Shown here in pieces: positions 37,211 to 52,200 of a stretch of 64,000 nucleotides of DNA. The translations under genes and the position numbers were made by a program. Source of the stretch: Antedon mediterranea (Eukaryota > Echinodermata > Crinoidea > Comatulida > Antedonidae); assembly GCF_964355755.1 (NCBI RefSeq), contig NC_092674.1, positions 751,001-815,000 of the forward strand. The letters run 5' to 3'. The first letter of the stretch is position 1. The number at the start of each line of letters is the position of its first letter. The notes under the pieces are model-generated. The model searched no databases. It was not told the DNA's origin and saw only the letters and a list, made by a program, of their open reading frames with translations.

Positions 37211-40200
37211 GTAAATTGTTAAAAAATCAGAAATTATATTTATAAAATATTTTTTAAACAAACTTACAGCACAAATTTAACACACCTTGAATTTTCAACA
37301 CGTTTCACGTGTCTTCATAGATCAGAAGATTCCACTATACTAAACTAAGGACTGTAATTCCAATCTAATATAATTTAGCTAATCATTTTTCTCTGTTGTC
37401 TGCAGCTTGTTTGCCATTTTTATCATTTTATTCAATTTCAATTACCTTTTGTGACAGGGCTTCCTTCCAAAAACCAGTCAAACAGATGACCTTGCATCGG
37501 TAGCCAACCTCACTCAGAACACCCTTCTACAAGAACTAATGCTTCGCTACACCAAGGACCAGATTTATGTAAGAACATTAATGTTATTTGCATGATCATG
37601 ATTTGGTATTCTTGTTTAAATGTAACACTATTTTTGGAGAATGATGAATAGAGATATAGGTAGGCAGATATGTGTTAAAATGTATGTAAGCTCTGTCTAC
37701 ACTAGCAAACTTGATAGTGATGTGATGTGCCCATATATAGACATGACTAACATCATATCACTACCATATTTAAGCATATCGTCACTATATTTGAGCACAT
37801 CACACTTTTGTCAAACTAGTTTGATAGTGTAGACAGAGCTTAAACATAACAGAAAGTTTCTTAAATTAATTAATAAAGAATATGTTTTATTTTTTAGACA
37901 TATGTTGGAGATATTTTGATTTCGGTGAACCCATTCAAAGAGCTTCCTATCTATTCTAAAAGTATATCTAAACAGTTTGTGGGCATCGTTGACCGGGGAA
38001 AACTCTCACCTCACATCTACGCAGTTGCCGACCGCTCATTTCAGACACTAGTGCGAGGGAAACGTTCCCAATGCTGCATTATCAGTGGTGAGAGCGGAGC
38101 CGGCAAAACTGAAGCTTGCAAATATTTTGTGCAACATCTTTTGTGGTCGGCACAAAGTGATGAGAACTTCTTGAACAATAAGATACAACAGGTATACTAA
38201 TATTTAACTTCTTCTAAAATAATGTTTTTTTATATTAAATGTACAATTTATTTTAGACGATATTATTCCCTGTGATTAGTATGTAGAAGACAATAAAGGC
38301 TGTTATCATTATTTTAATTTATTCGTTTTAAAAGACTGAGTGAAAATTAAATTATGTACTTTAAATTGTTTTTATTATCCAATACTTTTATTGTAACATG
38401 TTTGTGTAGGGCTTTGATGATGGGAGAATACAGAACACAAAGATACAGCAGGTAGATTGGTGTTGTGCAACACATTTTGAATCATGTCACCGCTAAAAAA
38501 AAAAACTAAATTTACAAAATGTTTCATTTCATTTTAAACATGGTTTTATCTCTGTTTATTGAATTCTGTGTTTTTTTTCCTAATCCTAACAAATTTCACT
38601 CATAAAATTGTGTTTCATTCCATTTTAATATATACAATATTTTGGAATAACATTGTTTTTCACTCTCTCTCTCTATTAAATATTGTATTGTTTTTTTAAA
38701 ATGTTTTATCTTCTAATCTAAGTTTAATATATTTAACTCATTAAATTATTGATTTATTCTACAAAACACATTCATGAATAAAGCTTCAGAATTTTACTGC
38801 AGTCTGCAGAATTCAACCTGGTCATTTCGAAAGCTAAAATTCATTGACTAATTTTGTTTTTTTGTATTTTCATAAATATACCTACAAGGTTAAGTTCCAT
38901 CTCTCAGCAGCTCAAGGACATACCTTCTTCAGCAATTGCATATTTTGCCAAACAAAAAGATGCTAGTTTTTAAAAAAGAGCTAAAGGTTGCTGATTCATT
39001 TTCAAGCTAAATTTCATTGACTTATTAATTAAAAGAGCTAAAAGTTGCTGTTTGCCCTTTTGGTGTAATATCTAAAAATCCAGAGAATTTATTCTGGTAG
39101 TGATTTGAGTGACCTAATGCTTTCAAAAGTTGTCTTGCTGCTTGTTATATTATGTGTGATTATGGTAGGCTACGCTTTAGCAAAAAGAAAAAAATACAAA
39201 GTTTGTATTTTGTTTGAGGTCCGCCATAGTTGTCTGGTCTTTTAATTTTGTCTTTTTGGTTTATTGTAAAATAATTATTATTTACCTTACAGACCTTTAA
39301 AAATTAACACCCTGTTTATTTATTTTGAATATTATGTTTATTAACTTAACTTAATAGGTAAACCCACTTCTTGAGTGTTTTGGTAATGCACAGACAGTCA
39401 TGAATGATAACTCAAGTCGCTTTGGTAAATACTTAGAAATACAGTTCAGCGAGAATGGCCATGTACAAGGAGGTATGCTTTCATATTATTACAATGTTGT
39501 AATATTAACAACTGTATAATGGATGTGCACACTGATGCATTAGATTTGACTGGATTTTAAAGAGTGAGTGTTCAAGTGGTGATAGTGAAACTGTTATTAT
39601 GAGCCATAGCATCAGCGAAGCGTTCAAGGCTCACTTGCTTCATGGTTCTGGTGGTAGAGCTATAAATAAATAATAAATAAAATTAACTGTCTCTCTCCAG
39701 GTTTCCTGGTTTTTGTGATGGGATGAAAGTTGTCCCAGTTTAGTTTATTATCCATCTTTGTTTTTTAAAGAATTAAATACTGAGCTAGCTTAAAGGTGAT
39801 ATTTTCATTCATGCTGTAATGTTATTCTAAAAGTTTAGACCTACTGGGTCTAGACGTGACAAAGGCCTATTTTAATCTGCATACAGTTACAATGTAAGTT
39901 CCATGTATATCAATTTGCATGAGCCTGCATCTATTGTGTTAGTGTAGCAAGTAAACATTCAGTAATCTTAGCTCATACCTTTAATTTTATCTTTCAAAAC
40001 ACATTGTCCCCATTGACACACTTTTTGTTTTCTTTATTTTTTCACACAAAGTATGTGTTGTATAAACCAATTTTTCCTGTTCTACTTATTAAATCTAATT
40101 ATTTCATGTTACTTTCTTTTTTGATTCCCCAGCCAAGATTTCAGAGTATCTGTTAGAAAAATCACGTATTGTTTATCAGAATGAGGGAGAGCGGAACTTT

Positions 40201-43200
40201 CACATATTTTATTTAATGTTCAGCGGCCTCTCACCTGATGAGAAGAAACGCTACTCATTAGACTTTCCATCGAGACACTTGTAAGAATAACAATACTATG
40301 ATAATTGATATTGCGTTAAGAAATTCCTTTATGGATTTTTATATTTTAAGATAGGAGAAAGGAAACAAATAAAATATATGTGTTATCCGCTTAATTAAAT
40401 TTTTTGAAAATAATAATAATAGTTGATTCTTATGTAACCCATTTAAGCAAGCTGTCAATGCACTAATTTAAATTAATGAAAAATTGCTTAATGAAAGTAA
40501 CCTCTCATGTTACATATTTTATTTTTACTCTTTTCAATTTCAGCTACTTGAGTAACACTACAGACACGAAGGATTTGACATCGCCAAAGAACGTGGAGCG
40601 CTTCTTTGGCGTCAGAGAATGCCTTCGTCTCATTGGTTTCACCTCTGATGTAAGTAAACATTTTCATTTATTTGAATCTGCAATAAAACACAATTTATTT
40701 TTAAAAATTATAATTCCTATAGGGATCCATTGCAAACAAAAATATTTCTTAACATTTCTAAAATGTAAAATATGGAGGTCATTGTCCATTAACATCTGCT
40801 TTGTTGGTAACATGTTTGTCTCAATCCCTTTAAAAATTAGTTTGTCATTTCTTACTTTTAAAAGGAAAGAAAAAACCCAATAAAATAATTGCATTGAAAT
40901 AAAAAACATTATTTTTGCTTTTCTGGCATCAGGATGAAGACAACTTGTTCAGAATTTTGGCGTCACTTCTTCACATTGGAGATATCGAATTTAAAAAACT
41001 GGACAATTCTGATGCAGCTGTCATCATTAATCCAGAGGTGCTTGACATCGTCTCAGAATTTCTTCAGGTTCCTGCTGAGGATCTCGAGGCTGCCATCATA
41101 TCAGAATCAAATTTTGTTAGAGGTAATATATATCTTCTAATTACTGGATATAAACCATATACTGTTTTATCTATGAATAAATCCTGCATTGACAAGCAAA
41201 TTATCTAACAATCTATAGAACTTATAACTTTAATTTAACTTCATTAGTTTAGTATTTGTTGTTAATTGATACCAAGTGTTTTATACCAAACTTAATATCA
41301 CAAGCCCCTTGTGGTTTCCTTGATGTCACTTTCGTCTTCTTTTAATTTGTTTCACTCATTTTTGTTATGTGTATTGTTTGATGAGATGAATTAAGAGATT
41401 GATTTGAATTGCACAAACAAAAACAAGCGTTCTTTAAATCTTTTACAGGTGAGATGATTAAAAGAGAGCGAAACGTTTCACAAGCTTGCGATTGTCGTGA
41501 TGCTCTTGCAAAGGCATTGTACGGCCGTCTCTTTAGTTGGGTTGTTAACAGCATTAACCAGCTTTTGCAACCTTTAGAAGATGCACCAGCATCCGTGGAT
41601 ATTGGTGTTCTTGACATCTTTGGTTTTGAAAACTTTACTAAAAACAGCTTTGAACAGGTATAAAAATAAGCTCTGTCTCTACACTATAACACATATGTGA
41701 CAAAAAAAATGTGATGTGCCCATATATGGACATGATGATGTCATATCACTACCAAAGTTCGGCACATCACCCTTATTTTGTCAAAGTAGTTTGATAGTGT
41801 AGACAGAGCTTAAGGTCAGAAAACATTATTTGTGTAATGAAAGATTGTGTGATGATTCAGAAAAACTTTCATCTTTAATAAGAAAGTAATGATAAAGATA
41901 TTCAATAACCAAAATAATGCCAATTTAATAATTTTATAAAATAATTATTTTTGTTTTCAGATTTGTATTAATGTTGCAAATGAACAGCTTCAAACATTTT
42001 TCAATCGTCACATATTTCAACTTGAACGGCAAGACTGTGAGATTGAAGGAATTAAGATGGACAACATTCAGTTTACCAACAATGAACCCATTGTTAACAT
42101 TTTTCTACAGGTAAGACATCTTGTTTCTATTGAAATGCAAAAATTAACTTTGCCAAAATAAAATAAACACCAATCAATCAATCATTATTAATAAGAAGAA
42201 GATTTTTAAAGATTTGTGTGCATGTAGTTGGGGGTAAAATGGCAAAATCAGCACTGTGGTCATGTTGCAAGAGTTGTCAAAACAATATAGATTATCTAAT
42301 AAAACCTAATGCCATTTTTCCCCAGACTGTGTACACAATACAACGTAAAATCAAACTCTTTCATTACCCTCATACTTTATATCAAACTCTTTCATTACCC
42401 TCATACTTTATATCAAACTCTTTCATTACCCTCATACTTTATATCAAACTCTTTCATTACCCTCATACTTTATATCAAACTCTTTCATTACCCTCATACT
42501 TTATATCAAACTCTTTCATTACCCTCATACTTTATATCAAACTCTTTCATTACCCTCATACTTTATATCAAACTCTTTCATTACCCTCATACTTTATATC
42601 AAACTCTTTCATTACCCTCATACTTTATATCAAACTCTTTCATTACCCTCATACTTTATATCAAACTCTTTCATTACCCTCATACTTTATATCAAACTCT
42701 TTCATTACCCTCATACTTTATATCAAACTCTTTCATTACCCTCATACTTTATATCAAACTCTTTCATTACCCTCATACTTTATATCAAACTCTTTCATTA
42801 CCCTCATACTTTATATCAAACTCTTTCATTACCCTCATACTTTATATCAAACTCTTTCATTACCCTCATACTTTATATCAAACTCTTTCATTACCCTCAT
42901 ACTTTATATCAAACTCTTTCATTACCCTCATACTTTATATCAAACTCTTTCATTACCCTCATACTTTATATCAAACTCTTTCATTACCCTCATACTTTAT
43001 ATCAAACTCTTTCATTACCCTCATACTTTATATCAAACTCTTTCATTACCCTCATACTTTATATCAAACTCTTTCATTACCCTCATACTTTATATCAAAC
43101 TCTTTCATTACCCTCATACTTTATATCAAACTCTTTCATTACCCTCATACTTTATATCAAACTCTTTCATTACCCTCATACTTTATATCAAACTCTTTCA

Positions 43201-46200
43201 TTACCCTCATACTTTATATCAAACTCTTTCATTACCCTCATACTTTATATCAAACTCTTTCATTACCCTCATACTTTATATCAAACTCTTTCATTACCCT
43301 CATACTTTATATCAAACTCTTTCATTACCCTCATACTTTATATCAAACTCTTTCATTACCCTCATACTTTATATCAAACTCTTTCATTACCCTCATACTT
43401 TATATCAAACTCTTTCATTACCCTCATACTTTATATCAAACTCTTTCATTACCCTCATACTTTATATCAAACTCTTTCATTACCCTCATACTTTATATCA
43501 AACTCTTTCATTACCCTCATACTTTATATCAAACTCTTTCATTACCCTCATACTTTATATCAAACTCTTTCATTACCCTCATACTTTATATCAAACTCTT
43601 TCATTACCCTCATACTTTATATCAAACTCTTTCATTACCCTCATACTTTATATCAAACTCTTTCATTACCCTCATACTTTATATCAAACTCTTTCATTAC
43701 CCTCATACTTTATATCAAACTCTTTCATTACCCTCATACTTTATATCAAACTCTTTCATTACCCTCATACTTTATATCAAACTCTTTCATTACCCTCATA
43801 CTTTATATCAAACTCTTTCATTACCCTCATACTTTATATCAAACTCTTTCATTACCCTCATACTTTATTTTAGCCATTTGTGCAAGTAGGTGAGCACTTT
43901 AATCATCATTTAATACACTTATTATAATATACTTTGATTATACTGCTTTCTATGCTTTACAATTAGAAACATGTTGGTATTTTTGCCATTCTGGATGAGG
44001 AAAGTCATTTCCCGAAAGCATCAGATAAATCTCTTGCGCAAAAGTTGCACAACGGTCCAGGAGCCACCGGCAAAGGCATCTACTTTACTCCTAAAGACAA
44101 AGGAACCACATTCCAAATACTTCACTATGCTGGCCAGGTAAATATAGTTAAAATTTCGCTTTTTTATTTTCTGATTTTCTAATAAATCATAATTTTGCAA
44201 TCCATCCATCTACTGTGAGAAAACTACCAATTTACCTCAAATTTCTTGGTAGCAGAATGAAACAAATTTCAAATAATCACAAAGGTGAATCAGTTTCTCT
44301 CTGAATAATGTTTGATTTTTTTCTTTTTTTTCCAGGTGAAATATGATTTAACAGGTGTTTTGGAGAAAAACAGGGACACTCTACCAAAATCAATCCTGTT
44401 CACAATGAAAAGTAAGTATATTAAAGATTTTTTATAAAAAAAAAATTGATCATACCTAAATGCAGTACCATGATTGACTATACGTTTATTTTCATTTCAG
44501 CAAGTAACAGTTTAGTTGTCCGTGAGCTCTTTCAAGGTCGTTTAACAAGGACAGGTTCGTTGGCTCCTAGCGCTAGGCAACGGCAATCACGAAAATCACA
44601 AAAAAATACCCATGATGCATTTGAATTCTTTAAGAAAAAGAAGGCACCTGATGTGGCAAGAAAGGTAGTGTTAATTGACTAGATTGACAAAAAAGTGTTA
44701 TGTGCCATAATATGGTAGTGATGTGCCCAAATATGGTAGTAATATACACAAGTATGGTAGTGATATGACTTCATCGTGTCCGTATATGGATACATCACAT
44801 TTTGTTGTCACATAAAGTTTGATAGCTGTGTTTTTTTTGTTGCATTTTAACATTTTGTTAAAAAATAAGATTTTGTCAACTAATTATGATAAAAGAATAC
44901 ACATACATTATCTTTATTTATATTTTATAAAAAATGATATTGAATTATTTTATGCATTATTTTGCCCTTCACAGCCATTAAAAAAGAAAGGTCCTCCTGT
45001 CAATGTTACTGAACGAAAAGGACCAGCAACTGTTGCCTTTCATTTCAAGGTAAGCCAACATCCTTCATCCAATATTAATTTATAATTACTTTAATTTACT
45101 TCTTATTTTGATTTTATTATCTTGTTTGCCACTGTTCTTCTATGTAATTTTACCAAGTGAAAAATAAATATATATGTAATGTTAATATCAATAAATTGAC
45201 AATTCTTTTTAAAAAACCAAAAATTAGCGAAAACTAACTTTGACAGTTTTGTTGTCCTGATCAGACAGCTTCTTCAGAAGAATGACAAAAAAAAATTGTC
45301 AATTTATATCTAAAAACTAGATTTTTAAAATATGTCAATATAATTCACTAATATTTTCATTTCAAATCTGCATATTGAAGTTTCTGGTTTCTACTATAGA
45401 ATTCACTGGCCGAGTTGATCTTAAAAATGTCCAAGTGTGTCCCTCATTTTGTCCGTTGTATAAAGCCCAACACGACCAAAAAGCCTGACAAGTTTGTCCC
45501 AGAGTATGTGATAGCCCAGATGCGATACACGGGCATCATGGAAACAATACGTATTAGGCAACAAGGCTTTGCTATGAGAATTACATTTGAAGAATTCTTG
45601 TCCAGGTAACGTTTAAAAAAAAAAAAAAGTTTAAACTATTGATTTAGTTTTAACTGTATAAAGTGCATAGTAATAATAATTGTATTTTATATAGTGCCTA
45701 ACCAAAATAAATTTTCTCTAAAGTGCTACGATACAAGGCTCAAAATAGGTAGAAATTATGTCATTTCACATGATATGCTACTAAAAAGCACTTCTTGAAA
45801 AGTTATATCTCAGTAAACTGTCTCAACAACAATCAAACTTTCTTCAAACTGTTGTAGTAGAACAAACAACTGATCATAGATTAAATATAGCTAAGGCACA
45901 TCTCATTATATATTGCAATACTTAGAGACATCAGATGAAATGTAATACTGTAGTATTGTCTGCTTCTAGGTATTATGCTCTAACCTTAGGCAGTGTGCCA
46001 ATGAACAGCACTCTTCCAGTTCTGCAAAAATGTAAAAAGGCTCTGGAGTCATGTCAGCTAAAGGATTTCAAGGTAGGATTTTGTTATTTTTATATCATGT
46101 AAATACAATTCTTTTAGCTTCTGCTGCTTTTGTATTTTTTATACCGCAATAAATAAATGTAAATAAGATTATTAAAATTGTTTTCTTATAATATTCTAAG

Positions 46201-49200
46201 GAAGAATTTCAATAATACAGTATTCCTGGACAGTTCCTCTATAACTTGAAGAGAAGAAAATATCTATGTACTACCCTCTATAAGATAATATGTTCCAAAG
46301 ATCTCTTTCTTTATTTATTCATATTAACTAAATAGTTGTACTAGGATATATAAAACATTAAACTTTAACTATTTACTCACTACAGGATTTATTTATACCA
46401 AGACTTAACCTTTGCTGGCTATTTGTTACTATGTGACCAATAAACATGATATTTATTAATCAATGCATACACACATTCTTCAATTTAACTACCTATACTT
46501 ACTGACAAAAGTACAATAAATCATACAGTATACAATGAAGTATATATGCTTATGGTTCAATGACATTTTAACAATGCACCAACTTAAACTACTATGAAAA
46601 CAAAGTTAATTAAAAATAACTTCTGAAAATTAAGTTAATCAAGTTGATTATTGATTGTGTCTCCTGGCGATTGATAATTAGTCATGTGGTACATTGTTCA
46701 TTTCTTTTAATTCAATTAGAAATAAGTCTTCTTTGTTACTGGTGTTAAGTTCTTGTTAGTTCACGTGTTAGTCCTGCTTTGTCCGTTGGAGTTGGAAGTA
46801 AAAGATGATAATGATATAAATAGCTTTTAAATTATCAGCAGAATTAAAAGTAGTACACAACCTAAAGTTAAATACACTGAATGCCTAGTATGTTGCAATG
46901 TATCTTTGCACCCAGGAGTATAAGTTGGTACCAATAGACAAAACACAAAAAACGAGCTGCACTATTTATAATAGTTTATAGAGTGCCACTGTAAAACCTA
47001 CTATTATTTATTTTATCATTTTTTTTCCTAAAATAATATTTTTGCAACTACAATAGAGAGAAGGGGACACCTTCAAGACCCAACAAAGAATCCCTTAATA
47101 GGGTGTCCTTGAATAGAGATTTTTGGTGTTAAAACAGATATATTTCCCTCATTTGTTTCATGATAAAGCTGCCATTAATAGAGGTGTCTCTTAATAGGAG
47201 TGGCCAAACGAGAACTTATATTGTATAATCATTCATGTTGTTACTTACAATTGTAAGTAAGTATATTGTATTGTCACATTTATACATTGATGTAGCTACA
47301 AATTAATCACCCAATATAATCAACAGAATCTCATTTTAGTATGTTGTAATAAAGTTCCTTACTTTATCTTATTGATTTTTCCAAACACCGTTGATCACAT
47401 TTCCCGTGGTAATTTTAATACCTACCCACTTCCTATCCCTTTGGGGATAATAGACGGTAAACTGTCATTCCGAATTGGTTACCTATTAAAGCTAATACAG
47501 TACAAGCAATGACTGCTGCTGTATTGTGTGATATTTGTAAGCTATAGAGGCTGTATGTATGCTACTTATAAATGAGCACGTTTGTGGGGATGGCCGCAGT
47601 CTAAACTAAGCTAGGTTGAATCATAATAATTTTACAAGCTCCTCTGAGCGCTACCAGCATAACTGAGATACTCAATCAATTTATCTCAATTCCAAGGGCT
47701 CTTTTAAATCATTAGTGAATATGTAGGAACAAGGTAAGTGGTGGTTTTATTCATTTTTTATCAATATCAAGCCATCTAAGTGATTAGTATGTAATAAATG
47801 TGAGCGTTCTAGGCCAATGTTGAATGCATAGTGTACCTCCATGCTCTAGCCTTTCGATCAGTAATTAGTCAGGTCTTAGCTAAATACTTGGCATAATAAT
47901 CAGTTATGAGACCATTTGAATTCTCTGACCTATATCTAGCGGCAACCTTTGCAGACCGGAATATTCATATATTGAATTATTTATTTTCCAGCAATTTTCT
48001 GATTTAATTTGTTTACCTTATCATATTAGTATTTTCCCAAGTCTGTCGGCCAAATACAGGGTGCAACATAATTAACAATAACAAATTAACAAATTGTTTC
48101 AACCAAAAAAATTGAATTAAGTAGGGAGTGAAAGTGATGACACAGGAGAAATATATGAGAACCGATTGTATTTTAAGCAATATGAATTAATTCTCTAAAA
48201 GCCAGTTTCATTCTCAGCCATACTTTTTTTCCATTTGAAAACACAGACAGTTCTCCATGCAAATGTTCAAACAATATTGAATCCATTTCTATTTATCTAA
48301 AATATCTCCTCTAATAGATGAGATGAGAAATATTGATTTAAAAATATTTTTTTCATCTGTGTTTTTAATGCATGTATGCTCTGATTCATGTTTTCTTAGT
48401 CTCAATGCCCAGGATGTTTATCTTTTAATTTAGTTACAGCATGATTCATAATTCCGTTAATTATCATGATTTCTTTTTACTTCCTTTTGTTCTAGTTGTA
48501 CCGAGGGATAGATACGGTTATTAGAACACTCTTACAGTACTTTACAGTATTATTAGATTATGTGATATTTTTTATAGTTATATTAATATAATGTTTGACT
48601 ATATGGACAGAGCAAAAAGAAAGTAATTTTGTTTTCTTGTTTGTTTGATAAAAATAGCAATTTCTTTCTGGCTGTTTCACTTTTATCGTTTTGATTTAGA
48701 TTTTTGTTTATATCTCCATTGAGATCCAGCCACTGATACCAACAGTATTGACATTTTTTTATAGCAATTTTGCCTTTTGATTAATTAAAGATCTCTCTTT
48801 AATAAAAAGAGATTAATAAATTTATAATTAACATAATATTATATATAGTAAGGCAATTCAAACAGTTTCTGTTTTCAATTGTAAAGGACATGATATTGTT
48901 TTGTTGTATTTGAAAAAAGAAAGAAATTATGCTCCGTGAGAGAAGCCTACAAAGTGGAGGCTTACTTACCACTTCATTTTCTTACATTTTTCTTGTTCAG
49001 GTTGGTAAGACTAAGCTCTTTTTCCGGTACTGGCATGTGGAGAAGTTAGCTGCCCTTTGCGCCAAAGAAGACAAGAAAATTAACATCTGTCAGAAAGGTA
49101 AAATTATTGGTTTTATTTATTAGTTATAATTCTTTTTATTAACATGACCTTGCAGTGGTGAAATTACATAGAACAGTAGTCACTATCTTATTAATGTTTT

Positions 49201-52200
49201 CTGTATTATGCTGGAATAACATTATTGTTTATTAATGTAGCAAAGAATGAATCATTATAACATTATCATGTACAACATTCAGTTATTGTCTGGCAAATGG
49301 CTTAGAAATGACGGCTCTGTAATCTTTTATTACATTAGGAATTAGTACAATTAGATTTGACCACATTTTTTCATCACTGGCAGGGAGTTGCATTTTAATG
49401 TAGAATACATTATAAATATATTACATATGATTTACAGTTTATATAAACTGTCATGTTTATAGTAATACTGTGTTTTGTATAATCCCAATGGAATTCTTTA
49501 CTGAACTATAGTTTGTGTTTTCTTTATGAAAAACAGAAACATCAATTTTGTCTTTGTGTGAGTGTTCGTTTTCCATTCCATTGTAAATACAGTGGTTCAT
49601 GTAATTGATATGTACTATGTTAAGTTAAGTCTGAAATACTTCTAGCATTTAATCATTTTAAACATTTGAATGTATAACATTAGTCTCTTTAGAAAAATTA
49701 TCAATGTATAAAAAAGAATTTAAAAGCATCACACAGATATCAAATGATGTAGTGAAAAAGGTTGTAAGATAAATCTTTTCAAAACACTTACAATGTAATG
49801 AAGAAACATCTTAGCTCTCAGCGAAGCATTTCAAAAACCATTACCTCATCTCAACTGCGCATTTAATTTACATCTTATTAGCATAATCATTTCAATGAAG
49901 GAATTGCTCATGACCTTGAGCATAAGGATTTAGAGTTCTGGATAAAAAAGGTACTATATACTCCTTAGCTGGATTTTGACATTAAATTTGCATTTTATTT
50001 TATCAATTTAATTTAAAAATCTGGGACAAGGAATCTCAGTAGACTGAGCAAACTTAAAAAAAAATTCAATATAGGCTATTTTTGTTGACGTTGTTTTTCA
50101 GACAAAACATTCATCATCTAATGGAATCTTTTGAATTTTATTAATCTGTCTACACCCTCACATGTAATTAGCATATCATTAACATAAATACAGTATTCAC
50201 CTTTAACATTAATATGCATCTAATTAGCATATAAGTATCATTTATTATTAGTATGGAATATTAAAATTCCCTATTCATCTAATTAGCATAATTAGCTACA
50301 GCATTCAACTTTCATTAAATATTCCAACGCTCTGTCTACACTATCAAACAAAAAAATATGATGTGCCCATATATGGACACGATGACATCATAACACTATC
50401 ATATTTGGGCACATCACAATTTTTTTTCAAATTAGTTTGATAGAGTAGACAGAGCTTACATTTTGCATCTAATTATCAATATCAGCATAGTTTTGATATT
50501 AAATATCCACATCATTGGGTATCTGTAATCCACTATTCAGTTTCCCTCATTCTCTGCAGTAAAACGAACGTTTGATCTCTTAAATCCCTTTTTAACATAC
50601 CCCCAGGATTGTTGAAATCGTGAGAATATATTTGCCGTCTTATCTTATAAGACATGGGATTATTCTCGTGTGTCTGCTATAGGATTATTTGTAAACTTGA
50701 ATTATTTGAACTTTCGACTTTCCGATTTTCATTTTTTGTATGTGTAAATGCAGGATGTGAAGTAGTCATGAAATGCTTTGTAATCCTATTTAACATTAAT
50801 TTATTTTGAAAAATAAAAAAAAAAAAAAAAATATATCTTAAGCTCTGTCTGCACTATCAAACTTTATGTGAAAAAATGTGATGTGCCCTTATATGAACAT
50901 AATGACATCATATCACTACCATATTTGGGCATATCACTACCATATTTGGGCATACCACTACCATATAGGCACATCACACTACCTAGTATAATTGCTAATT
51001 AACTAATGACTCAAACTGTCAAAATATTTGTAAATTGTTGTGACGGAATTAATTAGGATTGACCTTTGACCTGAGACAGGCACCTTGATGAACAGATGGC
51101 AAAGTTATCACTCAACCAATATTTACTACCTACTTCCTATCTACACTTCAGCATCTGTACATTTATCATTTGCTCAGCTACCAAGGCACACTCTTAAAAT
51201 GTAATGATAACTCTCCTCTGTGGATTATAGAAGAATATTCTAATTGCACTTTGTTTTATGTTACTGGCCTCTTTATGACTGAACCAGCTAGGCCAAGGAA
51301 ATAGGAAAGATTCAATTTGTGTGAACTTCCTCCTCCACTTATTATGTGAGTGAAAAGACTTAACCCTTCCGTATGCGTAGGCCTAGGATTTTATAATGCA
51401 GAAAGTGAACTGTTTACCAGCCAAGCTTAGAATTAGATAGAAGAAGTGGTCAAAGAAGCCATATATTTGATATGACAACAAATACAACTGTATGAGACTG
51501 GACAGGTAATGTACAGTACACAAGAATGAGAAGACAAATCAATTAAGGCATACCACTGCCTAAAATACAGCAGAAGTCAGTTTCCAGCAAGCTTACTGTA
51601 TTAAACTGTAGTATTACAGAAAGTGTTAAAACAACAAGTAAACAAGAAGCTGTTTATTCAGCAACATAGAATGAAGTCATACATTCTCAACAAACTTCCA
51701 GTAGAAGCCTATAGCTGAACACATGTACTAATTGAACTACAGCAGTAGGCAGCTAATGCATTGATCTGTATCGTAGGTCATTGACAGGCTAGGCTTATAG
51801 ATTTTACTGCATTTATTCTGTGTGTACTCTCTTTGTTAACATCTTGCTTGCTGCAGTGGAAATATGTTTTACACATCAAGGACAAGGTAATGTACATTTT
51901 AATGTGATTGATGCTATTTGAATGTTCGATTTGTTAGACCATCTTCTGTAGTATGATTTCTTCGTCTTGCGGTTAACATTTGAATGTTTTGATGTTTTAG
52001 AGAATCAATTATCAAGACATTCAAGGATTATTATGCAATAGTGTTATAGTAACACGCATGCATGCAGTGATCATTGATATTATTGTAACAAAAACCTAAT
52101 TTATTTATTAATAATTCATTTAATTGATGATGATATAATATACTGATAAACGCTTTGTTTTCACTCTTTGTAATAAAATGTAATGTACCTGAAAACATAA

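Noticed and set aside
42350-43869. CRISPR-like array
   Set aside because: Units are contiguous and identical with no variable spacers, and the context is an animal intron.
42218-43889. Two very long ORFs (551 and 526 codons) of repeated Ser/Pro/Tyr/Leu-rich sequence
   Set aside because: They run over a 31-bp minisatellite with no forward stop codon. The array sits in an intron between exons 16 and 17 of MYO16, and several frames are open equally.
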